DNA of 64,000 bases from Ganoderma boninense. Lineage: Eukaryota; Basidiomycota; Agaricomycetes; Polyporales; Polyporaceae. Below, piece by piece: positions 47,651-59,846 of the stretch. The notes beneath the pieces were generated by a model that saw nothing but the letters and a program-made list of their open reading frames with translations, searched no databases and was not told the DNA's origin. Both the position numbers and the translations under genes were made by a program. Position 1 is the first letter of the stretch. Every line of letters starts with the position of its first letter. Location: NCBI GenBank assembly GCA_002900995.3, contig CM035307.1, forward strand, positions 2,356,001-2,420,000, given 5' to 3'.

Positions 47651-48975
47651 GGGAGCAGAGCAAAGTTCCGACTGTTCAGGATTTGTTAGGCTCGGGCGAG
47701 CGATGTGGAAGGGGGCGGGGGGAATGTCTTGCGCAAAGTCGGGCGCCTTTTAAAGCATGGCGGCCTCGAGGCCCTTGTGCGCATAGCCCTCATCTCGGGC
47801 CACGACCCAACGGGGTGGTGACCACTTTTGGAGTGCAGCGGGACAGTAGAGCTTGCCATTGGGCGCCATCAAAGCGCATCATGGCAGTGTGTGTTTCTTT
47901 TGACAATGCATCGTCGCTTACCAAACGTCATACAAAGTTCGACGGCCTATGGACACGACTTTTCGACGTCCAAAGGCTAGAATTTGGGGTGCCTTATCAG
48001 TGGCGCCAACAGGCCAATTCCACGTCCCAGCAGTCTTGTGATTGCGACTGAGATCGACGGTGGTTGCGAAGCCAGTGCAGAATCTGAATCTGCGAGTCGC
48101 ACACACGTTGGAGTGACATTGATAAGGTATTATAGTGAGATTTCGGCCAGTCCGGCATTCCAGTGCCGACTAGACTTTGGAATGTTGAGGGAGGCCGGTA
48201 CCCGTAACAGACCAGAGGCTTTTGTCTGGCTGATATAGGGGAGTAAATCGCCAATGCGGGCCATGACATGGTATCTGGATGGACACAGTAAAATAGGCTT
48301 TTTATGTACCACTCAAGGTATACGTACCTACCCGGAGTGGTGCGGTGCTCTCTCACCGACCATGATCCACGCGATGATGACGAGGACTGTGGCCACTGAT
48401 AGACTGGCTCCTGCACTGAGAGATTAGCGCGACCTGGTCCAAGATTTACCGATAGATATGCACTATTGAGGGCTTGTAGATTTCAGATTAGGGGGCTTGA
48501 AAGTAAAAGCAGGAACTCGGCCCTACCATTTGTGCAACGGCCAGAGCTTTTGTGAAGAGCTGTCAGGGTGTCGCTTTGAGGATCCGACGTGGCGCGGCAG
48601 AATCGTTTGAGAGACAAGTTTGAGGAGAGCTGTGATGAGCTGGATTGATTTGTGCCTCGAGCCAGACAATAAACTAGCCTCGCGAGTCGGTGGTGTCGGA
48701 AGGAGCGCGAGAATGACCAAGCCCATGCGAGTTGTGCCACACCGCCCACAATAGGCAAATGAGACGCGCGTGTACGTAATCAGCATTCACCACGTCGGCG
48801 CCTATGAACATGGTCTCGCCCTGACTCGGATTCCGAAACTGGACACGGGCCGTGAACGTCGAACGTTGAACGAGCAGGCTACAGCACGGCAACGGCCAAT
48901 CTCGTCCTCTTCTCCAGAGGTAAATCGCTTGCCTCGTCCGTTGCAATGTCTTGACGCGACCCCTCTTAGACTATT
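47651..48975. other. Long intergenic stretch between divergent genes
   Basis: About 1.3 kb with only short open frames. It holds the promoters of the hypothetical gene (-) and of RTP1 (+). No RNA gene seen. Confidence 0.5.
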
Positions 48976-51900
48976 ATGCTGCGGGACAAAAGTCTCGACC
49001 AACTCTACAAAGCCGCCGCCATCCTCACAGGGCCTTCATCTTCGTCCGACCACGCGAGGCCCAATGATCTCAAGGGCGTTCTCTCTCGACGACTCACAGA
49101 CTATCACGCGTTTTGTGGGCATGATCTACCTTCTGATTTGTCACTAGAGTCAGTCCAGCTCGAGACGGCCGTCGAGGCACTTGCTATCTTAGAACCATTG
49201 CATGAACGGCTCAAGGACCCAGACAAGCCTGCCCAGCTTCCTCCTGGGGCAAGCGGATCTACGCAAGAAAAACTCTCCGGAGAAAAATCCTACCCTCATC
49301 GGGAGCCGCGATATGGGCTTGATCCGCACTCTAATTTCTATCGTCTTCAAGTGGGCCCTCGAGCCACTTCTTCAACGTGCAGTCGCGGCAATACCGTCCA
49401 CAGCCGTCTCAAAGGTCGCTAGAGGCGCGAGTATTATCGATCTCACCGGCCTTCCACAGCAGTACTCCCTTTTGGTCTCGTTGACATCCCGACTCTTGGC
49501 TCTACCGCTCTCGGGCGGTTTGACATCGCCTTTGTCCAAATCTGTCGTCACGGCCACACTCTTGAACCAGCACCTATCTGATCTCCTTCTGCCTTGCATC
49601 GTAATCGGTTGGCTACCAAAATCTCTTTCATCTGACTCGATGCCTACTGGGGATGTGGTTCGCCCGCAAGTGATGTATTTGCTCTCCCGGTATGTCCGGC
49701 TCCGTTTCCTGTGTATATATCACGCTAATCGACTTCAAGGCTACCCCCATCGCAGGTTATATCCGCAGTTGGGCAGACCTTGTCTAAGACTCCTGCTTCT
49801 CTTCCATATGCACGGCGAGCAAGTACGTTCATCCTCGGTCGGCAGCTCGTCCGACCGGAGGGTCTCCGCGGACTTTGCGAGTCAATATTTGCAGAAGAAG
49901 ATGTATCCGGAGACGATGCACCGCTCGAGAAGCTAGAGCATGTCGCGCGAGTATTGAACACTATACCTGCAGGAATGACGGCAGCGGCAAGTCTCGTTAC
50001 TCATTGCCACACTGAAAGCTTTCCCTGAGATGGCTTTAGGACTACAGCAAAATCATCATTCCACGTATCCTGTTGTTACTGAGCTCGGACGACCGGGCTT
50101 TTGGCCCCCACCCATCGTAGAGCGATGGCATTTTCGCTCTCCCGTATCCTGACGAACGATGACAACCCTGCCCTTCAGAAGGCATCATCAGATATGGTGC
50201 TATCGATGATTCACGATCCTATTCTTCACGGTGAGTGGAATACTAGTCGAGGTTCTTGAGGGTACGCAACAGCTGACCATGCACAAAGGAACTGGCGAAA
50301 TATCTGCCGGTGCTTCCCTTCGTACTATCAGGTCCTGCTCACAAATACAGACCCATCTCCCCATCTCATCTCAACCTTGTTCACCCCGATTGTGCCCTCC
50401 TTGTATGCGCTATTTTCCCATTTGGAAGGCAACAAAATGTCCGATCCTTTGCTGCGCGAATCCCTCAAGGGCTATCTCGAGACTTGGGGGAGGCTGGTAG
50501 GCAGCACGGAGGTCATTTCTACCCTATGGCGTATAATCGACGGCGAAGGTGGGAACTGGCGTGTAGACGTCGCAGGTGCCATATCCAGAACCGAAGAGTA
50601 CGTGTTTGCCTTCTCTTCATTCACAGGCTGTCCACCAACACTGATGATCGCAGCACCACGCAAGATGCTACCTCAATCTCACTGTTCACTCCGGAAAGCC
50701 TGAAACAGGCTGAGGAAGCTGGAGAATTTGATGTTGATGCAAACATCCTCGGTCTCAAACCAGATCCTAAACGCTTCGTCGCATTCTTAGGGCCATGAAC
50801 CGTGCTGACGTCTCCTCCGAATTATTTGTGAAGCTTTGGAGGGCTATCGAGAGCTTGGTAGCCTTGCGGATGCGGATCCACTGAGGTGAGCAGCTGTCCA
50901 TCCCATTGGCGTTTGGCTAACCTCGAGTGAAGAACCTTGCTTTACCTGCAACTGGTGCTACAGATGCAACAGCAGCTGTCTTCTGACGACAGCTTGGGAA
51001 TCTTGAAGACACCAGAGCACATTCTCTCCTTCATCAAGCAGGTTCTCGAATCCACGCCAAGCCGAGTCCTCTCAGACGGGTACAAGACAGCCTCAGGCGT
51101 GCTACGCATGGAAGACCTCCGTATCATGCCGGAAGAATCTGAAGACGAACTCGAGGATGGAGACAGCGACGATGAGGAGGAAGGTGCAGAAGGGGCAACA
51201 GAAAGACCTGGACATGACATGAAGTCTACCGCTGTCAAACTATTGCTGTCTGTGCTAGAAGGTGCGCTCTCCGTATTCGGACACCACGAGCATACATCGA
51301 CCCATCGTTGGAAGCGAAACCCGACTTATCCGCGCGCAACGCGCCCGTGCTCAACGACATCTTCACCCTCCTCGAACCATTCTCGAAGGCGCCCGACGAA
51401 GAAATACGCTCTCTGGCACGAGAAGCACGCATGGTCATGACCGCCCGCCTCGCGTCGACGTCCGCCCCTTTCGGCGATCGTCCATCCAAGGTTTCAGCAG
51501 ACGACGCAGAAACCCCACAGGAGACGTACCAGAAGGCGCTCAAGCTCCTGCAGGACCCGCTCCTGCCCGTGCGCGCGCACGGCCTCCTGCTCCTTCGCCA
51601 GCTGGTGTCCGCGCGGAAGCCCGCCTCCACTTCAGCGTCGGCGTCCCTCGCCGAGCCCGCCCTGGACCGCGCGCTCGTGCCGGGAATCCTGTCGATCTTC
51701 ATGCAATCAATCCAGGACGATGACTCGTACATGTTCCTCAACGCCGTGCAGGGCCTGTCCGCGATGGTCGACGGGTACGGCAGGGACGTCCTACGGGCCT
51801 GGTGAACACGTATGCGGGCGGCCTGGACAGCACCTTGGGCGCGAGCGCGCTGTCGCAGCATGATGTCGACGTGCGGACGCGCGTCGGAGAGGCGTTAGGA

Positions 51901-52564
51901 CAGGTCATACGACGGTGTGGCGACGCGCTCCCGTCCTACGGTGCGCATCCAACGCTCGCCACTCGCTCGCTCATGTAGCTTAATTAACCCCTCTTTCTCA
52001 GCGCCGCTGCTTCTGACGCCGCTGTTTCAACTCGTGCGGATGCCGGACATCCCCACCGTGCTCAGGACGTCCGCGATCTCGCTCCTCGCGCAGTGTGCCA
52101 AGACGAACGCGCTCGCGGTCCTGCCGTACATTGTCGACCTCGCAGACGCCATGATCGACCTGCTACAAATCGAATCTGTGGCGGCGGCGCCCCGTAAGCC
52201 TTCTCCCCGATCCGAGGATGCCTCAAAAGAGAAAGCCTCCACGGGCCTGGAGGAGGAGGGGGACCCTGAGCAGAAGTCCACGCCGCACACGATGGACTCG
52301 CAGCCAACTTCGACGAACACGAAGTTCCCACCCCTCCGGCGCGCCGCGCTGCACTTCCTCTCGCTGCTCATCCAGGCTTGCACCAACCGTGTGTACGAGA
52401 CGGGCGATGCTGAGGGCCTCATGCTCCCCCCGGTTCTGATGAGACGGGCGAGAACCACACTCGGATACGTCGCCGCGACGGATGCGGACGATGTCGTCCG
52501 CGTGATGGCGAGGGAGACCGTGGAGGGACTCGATCAGCTAGCGGAGGCAGTCCTCGGAGTGTAA
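48976..52564 (+). CDS. RTP1: HEAT-type RTP1/TANGO6 homologue, RNA polymerase II assembly factor, with several frame breaks
   Basis: The coding signal runs from MLRDKSLDQLYKAAAIL to a stop at 52564. The C-terminal part is the RTP1 region: LYLQLVLQMQQQLS, SYMFLNAVQGLSAMVDGYG, RMPDIPTVLRTSAISLLAQC and DDVVRVMARETVEGLDQL. Upstream are helical-repeat blocks such as IGSRDMGLIRTLISIVFKW and PHLISTLFTPIVPSLYALF. In yeast Rtp1 helps assemble and import RNA polymerase II. Introns at about 49690-49739, 50604-50659, 50886-50932 and a GC-AG candidate (about 49990-50039) are clear. The frame also changes without a usable intron near 49240-49300, 50330, 50787, 50853 and 51797, with further doubt near 50095 and 50230. 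Exon content is conserved, so the gene is either a young pseudogene or badly called. Confidence 0.75.
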
Positions 52565-52931
52565 CCCCCGGATGTGTCGGGTCCGTCCAGTAAACACGAT
52601 GGCATTGCACTGTATGTACTCAACGGTATTGACGCGTATCCGGATGTAACGGGTAGATGCGTTCCCGGATGACGGCATGTCTGCCTCGTATCTGTCCCAA
52701 CGCTGGTGTGCTCACAGGTGCTGAGTCAATAAGAAGGCATGTTCTCGTCTAGGTTCGGGGGCTGCCTTCCAGGCATGCTCTTTTCAGACAGTGGGGGGCG
52801 GCGGGAAGCCGGTGCCTGAACCGAGGTAACGAACCGCTTGCGACAGCGTATAGGGCAGGGCAGAACCTCTACTCACGCACTGCGTATCACACGGGGTCTT
52901 GGGGCTGGGAAGTGGTGGTGAGGAAGGGCAT
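52565..52931. other. Short intergenic stretch between convergent genes
   Basis: 3' flanks of RTP1 and TRAPPC2L; nothing recognised. Confidence 0.5.
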
Positions 52932-53564
52932 TCATGTTGCGCTGCCGACAGTTCCTACAGCCTTGCCGATATCGTCTACTCGCTTCCTGAACGCCTTCCA
53001 CTTGGAGCTCCCGGCCTGGAGGAGCGTCGCGTGATCGTTGTGGCCATCGATCGGCGCATTCAGTTTGAGGAAAGGGTTGGCCACTGCTTGTCGGTAAGCC
53101 GTATGCAGGGCGCGGAATATCTGCATGCCAAGCAGGGTGGTTAGCTAAAGGCTCCCGCGGAGAGAGAGAGGTGGGACGTACGGTAAGGACATCGGCGTCG
53201 CGGACGACAGAGTCAGTCAAGGCCAGCGCGATGATGATCTTGACCTTGAGGGGAGTGATGTACCCGTACACCGCGACATCCTCCATGGTATACAACAGGT
53301 TCAAGTAGCAGTCTGTTGACTTGGAGGCCATAGCAGCAGTGACTGGCTCGTCGTAAATAGTTGTTGAAGGAAAGGTTAGACTTACGCGGGACGGGGGACG
53401 TGACTGGGGACCGACGCACTGCGTTCGTCGATGACGTCGAGGCTGGTGTGCGCAATGTAGTGATATTTCAGCTCATCTTGGCCTTGCACAAATGTCCTGA
53501 TGAGGATGGGATGGTTTTGGGGAGAAACGAAGGCGACAGCGTTCAGTCTGAGCTGGGGCGGCAT
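52932..53564 (-). CDS. TCA17: TRAPP subunit 2-like (TRAPPC2L/Tca17, sedlin fold)
   Basis: Three exons (53420-53564, 53182-53342, 52932-53120) sum to 495 nt, 164 residues. The longin-like fold is clear: LNAVAFVSPQNHPILIRTF, DELKYHYIAHTSLDVIDE, then SKSTDCYLNLLYTMEDVAVY with GYITPLKVKII, and the last helix region IFRALHTAYRQAVANPF. TRAPP complexes activate Rab GTPases (Ypt1/Ypt31) for ER-Golgi and Golgi traffic, and Tca17 helps assemble the larger TRAPP forms. The first intron uses a GTGCGT donor inside what otherwise reads as a longer open frame. Confidence 0.88.
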
Positions 53565-53892
53565 GAAGGTCGAGACAAGCCAGCGTATATATTTTGGCGC
53601 CCGGGCTGGTCATAAGACACTACTAGCCTGCACTAGCCGATCATTGCATACACTGGTAAGTGTGACCCTAACCGGCATATATTGTACATGTAGCGACGTG
53701 CCCACACACTGCCCACACATCGTCAGATACTCGGGTGCCACGTCGCGCTAGCCGAGCGATGGGAAGCGAAACTCTAATCATCACACCACCCTTGCTGCGA
53801 CGAGAATTATACGGAGAGGTATCAAAGCAGCACAGGCATCGACAATATGCATTACACGTAAAAAGATATGGTGGGGAACGATAAGACGCAGC
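53565..53892. other. Short gap upstream of TRAPPC2L
   Basis: Promoter of TRAPPC2L and 3' flank of cytochrome b5; nothing recognised. Confidence 0.5.
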
Positions 53893-54557
53893 TTATATCG
53901 AGCCGCTCGTGTAGTAACGCCATGCGAAGTATGCGCCCAACATCGCAATGGGGACAAAATACATCGCGCTAGGGGAGACGCGGTCAGATAAGACGTAAAA
54001 CATACGGGTGACGGAGACGAACTTGGAACCCTGTTGGACGGCCGTGTTCACTGCGTGGCTCGATCCTGACGAAGAGTATGGGCCCTTCGTCTTGAGCTCC
54101 TGCATTCACAAGGTTGAGTAACGTGGATGGGGAGAAAGGGAAGCGAAGGACACACATCTGTCTTCTCGAAGTCGCCAACCAGCATATCCTTCAGGAGTGC
54201 GCGAGCCTCATCTGAATGCCCGACGTCCTCAAACGCCTCTGTAGCATCCCGCGCTAACACCATTTGTGTTAACGAAGCACAACATTAAGCAAGAGAGTGC
54301 ACTCACAAGCCTCCGCAAGGATTACCTCGTCGCCTCCAGGGTGCTTGGACGATCATTAGTTTGGGGGGAAGGATGGCTGAGTCACGGGAGTTATACCTCG
54401 TCAATGAATTTTGTGACATCGTACACTGGAGGTTGTGATGAGCTGTCGATAGAACGGCACTGACAGCAAAGAGCGTACCCTTCTCATGCAAAAGAATGTA
54501 GAGGCTGTTCTTGTTGCTGTGCTCCTTGAGCTCCGCGTAGGTGACGAGCTTTGCCAT
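53893..54557 (-). CDS. CYB5: Microsomal cytochrome b5, tail-anchored
   Basis: Six exons (54479-54557, 54397-54425, 54307-54343, 54156-54253, 54023-54099, 53893-53968) sum to 396 nt, 131 residues. The heme-binding core is [19 protein letters not shown] and [11 protein letters not shown], with the two heme His in HPGG and VGHS. A Gly/Ser linker leads to a single C-terminal membrane helix ([17 protein letters not shown]). Cytochrome b5 passes electrons from reductases to desaturases, hydroxylases and P450s at the ER. Exons of 29 and 37 nt make this easy to miss by automatic calling. Confidence 0.93.
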
Positions 54558-55301
54558 GAGAATGCGAGTGGAGGGAGGGACTTGGGGAAGAGAAGGAGGT
54601 CACTGGGCAGGGACGACTGGCGTGATTGGCAAACAAATGGGAGCGGGGCTATATGAGCAGACCGGTTTCCCACGTGGCAAGCAAGATTATGCCACGGACG
54701 GCGCGGGGACTGACACGATCCAACGATGACCAGACTCGCCAACCGCTTACTTTCCGCTGTACATGGCGTGTTCTAGCACAACCTGGAACTCGTCACGGAA
54801 CAGTAGACTCGCACGAGGACCTTGGTCCATGAATTGAATCCCGCAGATTGCCTGCGTGAATTGATGCTGCCATTATTGGTGGCCTAAGTATGCACATTGC
54901 ATGCTAGGACGACGTCGACTGCTTCACAAATATTGATTAGGGCTGTGAGTGATGTAGGCGTGTGTGTTGGGATTATATTCCGTCATACGAAGGTGGCCTC
55001 GTATCCGTCAGACGGGCAATATGTGTCAGAGGCTCCCTCTAAGTACGAGAGAGCCTTGGCGGCCATGGGCCAGAGACACATTGCCATGGGCGTCTGCTAC
55101 GGCGAAGGCGCCCGGGCCGAGCCGAGCGTTCCGCAAGTTCAATCTCCGCTCGAAGCGAGGTGCGTGGGCGCTGTGCGGGACTTGAAGCTGTCCTCATCAC
55201 TTGCTTCCGTACCGTCCACATCGTGACCCTCGACGCGCCAGCCCGACGCCTCCGACGCGACCCACTCTCGCGCAGGAATCCTTTCGGCTCATCCAACTGT
55301 C
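54558..55301. promoter_or_regulatory. Divergent promoter region of cytochrome b5 and the FG nucleoporin
   Basis: A 744-base gap between opposing start codons with no family signal in its short open frames. No specific factor site could be assigned. Confidence 0.45.
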
Positions 55302-58300
55302 ATGGATTACGACGAATCCTCGGACATCTTGGGAGGGCGGTTACACGTCTCTCCACAAAGTTCTTCGGCTTGGTCTGATCCTGGCCAGATCACTCTTTTG
55401 CTTGGGCTCGGGCTGGCTGCGTTTTACACCTGGGCACGGTTAGCACCACACTACCGCCAGTGGAAGGAAATGAGGTATAAGAAGTAAGTGACAAGCACAT
55501 CTCTTTGCGCACTCCACTTCTGACCCCATGCGCCTAGGGCCACACGGCGACGCCACGGTATCCCCGATGACGACAACCGACCCTTCAACGTCGCATATGC
55601 CGCTGCGAAGCAGGCTCAGCGGGAGGACAAAGGAAGGCCGTATCTGAGGGATAAACCTATGCCTGTTCCAGAGGAAGGGGAAACAGTCGCGGCTCCGGGT
55701 GCGTTACCTTTGACTCATTAGCGCCATCATGGTTTAATTGGGCCATTGTAGGTCTTCCCATCATGTCATCTTTTGTCAAATCCGTCGGATATGGCAGCAC
55801 ATATCCTCCGAGTATTAAAGCAGAAGCGAGCCAGTCAGTCTTCGACGTACTCATGTAAATGTATGCCAAATGCCCCTAACAACCAATTTCCAGATCTACT
55901 CTCGACGGCCTCGCCATTCCACCGGGCTTTCAACGAGAGCGTACACCCCAGACGCTTCCACGACCACTCCCGAAGGGTTCAGTTTCACGCAAACCCCGAG
56001 CTAGCGGGGCTAAGCAACACCTAGCCACGCGGACATCTTACGGAAAACATGCGCTGGATGAGGAGAGTGACTCAGAGCCCGAAATGTTGGCGAAAAAATC
56101 TCGCGTCGAAGGGGAGGAGTTGACCAACGGCGATGAGCAAGTGGAGTGGCAGGGCTCTGATGAGGACATGGAGGTGGACGAGGCGCAGCCTGTGAAGCGT
56201 GGGTCGAAACGTGTGGCCAGTAGCGAGGACGAGGAGGGTCTGGACCATTCGCGGACGATTCGCCGTGACAAGCGCGCTCGTAAGGTATCCCTGGACAAGT
56301 CAGCACAGTCACCCGATGAGAGCATGGGAGACGAGCCGGAGGAGGAGGAGGATGGTGGCGAGGACGTAGAGGATGCTGCGAGAGGCAAGAAGCGGGATAG
56401 GGTGGAAGCTGGCTCCACATTCGGCGGAGACGATTACATGATGGACGACGAAGGCGAGAAACCAAAGCGACGGCGCCGCAAAGGCAGGGTCTCCAATAAG
56501 TTTGGAGAAGGTTTGTCTCGTGGCCAGAAACGCGGGCGCGGCTCGCATTCTACGGAAAGTGACGACTCCGAGTCGGAACGGCCAAGACAGAAAGCCATGC
56601 GCAAGAAACGTGGCCGGAAGTCTCAGGATGATATTGTTCCTCTCTCGAATGATCCACTTTGCAAAGGCAGGCCCATCGGAGAAGAATGGGAGTCGCACGG
56701 TATCTTATTCAAGGTGGGACCGAATGGTCAGAGGCTTCGCCAGGAGTTGGTCAAGAAGTCCAGGTCGAAGTTTCCGATGGTGAGCGTTCAATCGTCTCTT
56801 CGCGAACTGCGTTGTCACTCACTACTACAACATTCAGCCAAGTGATTCTCAGCATCCGGATCGCCGTGCTCATGTGGATGTTTACGTTGAGGTTTGGCTC
56901 TCCGAGGAAGAGTACAAACTCGCAAAGACGCGTCATGAACTAGCCTGGCAAGATTCGTCGCCCACGCCGCCAGAGTCGCAGAAACCTGTCGATGTTGCGG
57001 TATGTAGTCCCACAGCTGTCTCATGAACCTAGGTGACAATTTCGCGAAACAGGAGTCTCCTTCGAAGGTGTCAGGAAAGAATCTGCTGTGGTCGTCCACG
57101 ATTTCGTCACGCGAGAGTCCAGTCAAGAGGGGTCCGCTCAAGCAATCAGCTACCACGAACGCAGGATTGCGAGTCGCCGTATTCCCGCCGCCACCGGCCT
57201 TGTCCACTCGTCGCATATCCTCTGTCTATCACCCACCTGCATCGCCCGCTGCGGAAAGCCCAAAGCTACAGAAGACGAAGTCCTATTCCAAGTGGGAGAA
57301 GCAGGACCTCGAGGCTGCTGCTATGTCAAAGATTAGAGATAGACAACAGTCTGCTCGTATTGCTATTGGGACCAAGGCATCGCCGCTGTCTTCAACGCCA
57401 AGCACCGTGCCTGCCACAACCACTACTCCACCTGTTTTCGGAGCTCCTTCCACAGCCGGCAGCTTGGACAAGGCGACTGAGAAGCCTTCGGCTGCGCCGC
57501 TAACTTTCAGTTTCCCGCCTTCGAACACGGGCGCAACTGCGACTGTCAGCAAATCGAGTACGTCGGAGCTGCCCAAGATCAGTACTACCCCCGTTCCTTC
57601 AACGACCTCGAACGCCCAATCCAAGCCTGCTCCTACTCTCTCCTTTGCACCTACCGCGCCTGCTTCTTCCAATGCAGCCGCTGCCTCTGCTCCACCGCTC
57701 CCTGCCCCACCGGCGAGCTCTTCAATCCCTAACTTCTTTGCTAAGCCAGCTACTTCGGCCGTTGCGCCTGCGCCTACCTCCGTATCCACCACATCATCCA
57801 TCCCCAATTTCTTCGCCAAGCCTACTGCAGCTGCGAGCGCCACCCCTGTCACTCCCGCTGCAACATCTACGCCTGCTGGCCCCGCAGCACAGTCTACTTT
57901 CTCCTTCGGTGTCACGTCGACACAACCGACAACGACGGCGACTGCTTCACCCGCGGCGGACCCATCCAGCGCGTTGAGCGACTCAACAAAGGCTACAGAG
58001 CAGGCGAAGGGGACTCCTGGCGCTTCGTTGTTGTCTCGCATAGGCATGGGTCCTCCCCCATCGCAGCCGGCAGCATCATCTCCGTTCTCTTTCGCCAAGC
58101 CGGAGACCGCAACTGCCGTAGCCTCCACGACCGACGCTGCCAAGACAGTGAACTCAACCCCCACCCTTGCCTCTACATCCGGTCCGTTGAAATTCAATTT
58201 CGGGGTGGCATCGAAGCCAGCGAGCGCCTCTTCGACTCCAGCTCCTACGACGACCCCGGCGGCAACTACTCCTGCGGTACCTTCGGCCCCTTCTGCATTC

Positions 58301-59218
58301 GCACCCGCGTCGACCAGTTCCACACCCAAGTTCAGTTTTGGTATAACAGGCAGCTCGCAGCCAGCAGCTGCACCATCCGCGGTTACAAATCCCTTCGGTG
58401 GTACTACCACCAATAGTGCAGCGCCGTCCTCAGCAGCGAAGTCACCATTTTCCTTCGGGACTCCCAGCGCATCTGCTAACCCTAGCGCATTCGGTGGCGC
58501 ATCGGGTACGACATCAGCGTTCGGTGTTCCGGCGGGGACATCTAGCGCACCATCGCCTTTCGGTGCCGCTGCTGCCAATACTGCAAAGCCGGCAGAACCT
58601 ACGAAGCTGACCTTCGGGTTTGGAACTACCAACGGCGTTCAGTCTACCACCAGCGCGTCGCCATTCGGAGCTCCCGCATCGGGCGCATCATCGTCGCCTT
58701 TCGGCGTACCGACCGCGAGCCCAGCACCATCGCCGTTCGGTTCTGCATCAAACAATGCAGCGAAACCTGCCGAGGCTCCGAAGTCAGCGTTCTCATTTGG
58801 TAATACCGGGGCGTCATCCGCCACCGCACCTTCGCCATTTGGCAACGCAACGCACAAGACCGATACGCAGACAACGAAGCCCATGGTTGGCTTTGGGGCA
58901 TCCTCCGCGCCCGTGCCGAGTTTTGGGGCGACGAATGGTGCTGCTGCTAGCCAGGAATCGAAGCCCACGTTTGGCTTCGGGGCTCCCGCGAGCAGCGCTG
59001 CCGCTGCGTCACCTGCTGCACCAGCTGCCGGGTCAACTGCTGCACCGTTCTCGTTCAACTTTGGTCAGTCGTCGAGCACCCCCCAGTCGAGCGGCACCCC
59101 GGCAGCATCAGGTCCTCAGGTCAACGGGCTGGGTTCTGGTTCGTTTGGCTTTGGGGCACCGTCTGGTGGGGCATTTTCGTTTGGTTCCAACCCAGGACAA
59201 GGCCAACAGCAAAAGTAG
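55302..59218 (+). CDS. FG-repeat nucleoporin with an N-terminal membrane helix (POM121-like layout)
   Basis: Six exons (55302-55483, 55538-55698, 55752-55854, 55894-56779, 56838-56999, 57053-59218) sum to 3660 nt, 1219 residues. A short head is followed by one membrane helix at about residues 29-45 (ITLLLGLGLAAFYTWAR) and a basic patch (MRYKKATRRRHG). Next come an acidic/basic nuclear-type region with a strong NLS (KPKRRRRKGR), a conserved block (GRPIGEEWE, FKVGPNGQRLRQ, AHVDVYVEVWLSEEEYKLAK), two IPNFFAKP repeats, and a ~500-residue Ser/Thr/Ala/Pro-rich domain with many FG repeats (SPFG, FSFG, TFGFG). FG domains form the selective barrier of the nuclear pore. One membrane helix followed by NLS and FG repeats is the plan of vertebrate POM121; yeast Nup1 uses an amphipathic helix instead. 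All intron phases agree. Confidence 0.85.
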
Positions 59219-59846
59219 ATAGTATATACACATGCGACCGATCTGGCATTCGTTTCTTTTGCCCTCATGTACATATGACCATCGACTATATAGGTTCCCC
59301 GCACTCGCATCATGCTCCCTGCATTCCCTGCATTCCCTGCATTCCCCGCATTACTGTACAGACACAGGTCGTCCTACTACTATGTATTCCTCTCGTTCTG
59401 CATTGCGTCGCATTGTAAAGCAGTTGGACCTGCATCCAATCTGGAATGCACCTAGCATCATTCTCGAATATGTATGTGTCTCTATTATGGAGCTTGGTCG
59501 ATCTGCGTGACATTGACAACGGATGGTTTGAGGCTTCGGACATGTGAAAAGACGAGGCGGCGGGCGGGTGATCCGAGTCGAGACCAACCTTGCCCCCCCT
59601 CCGATGCGGGTGCTCGTTCACCCTCTTTTCCACTCACGAATCCTCTCTACGACCCTCACGAACGCCACGCCCTTACTATTCTCTCGAAGCTCTTCTTGTA
59701 CTGCGATTTTCTCTAGGAGGGCTTGGCTGCACCTTGGCTCCGAGTCGTTCAGTTCACGCCGAGATCCTATCGTGGTTCGCCATTTCCCATTCCTATAGAC
59801 GTCGACGTCTACCCGCCCTGCTCTGCGCGTTGTCTGTGGGACCATT
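59219..59846. other. Intergenic stretch, tandem genes
   Basis: 3' flank of the FG nucleoporin with a 9-base repeat (59317-59352), then the promoter of the coiled-coil gene. Confidence 0.55.
59317..59352 (+). repeat. Four copies of a 9-base tandem repeat (ccctgcatt)
   Basis: Three exact copies of ccctgcatt and one with a single change (ccccgcatt) follow directly, about 100 bases after the nucleoporin stop. A simple minisatellite in the 3' UTR. Confidence 0.9.

Noticed and set aside
53343..53419. Apparent frame break in TRAPPC2L
   Set aside because: Using the upstream GTGCGT donor gives a 77-nt intron and an in-phase protein.
57283..58632. Long open frame of 449 codons on the minus strand
   Set aside because: It is antisense to the FG repeats; repeated Ser/Thr/Ala/Pro codons leave the opposite strand free of stops. 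Composition is only Gly/Ala/Val/Pro/Leu with no motif.
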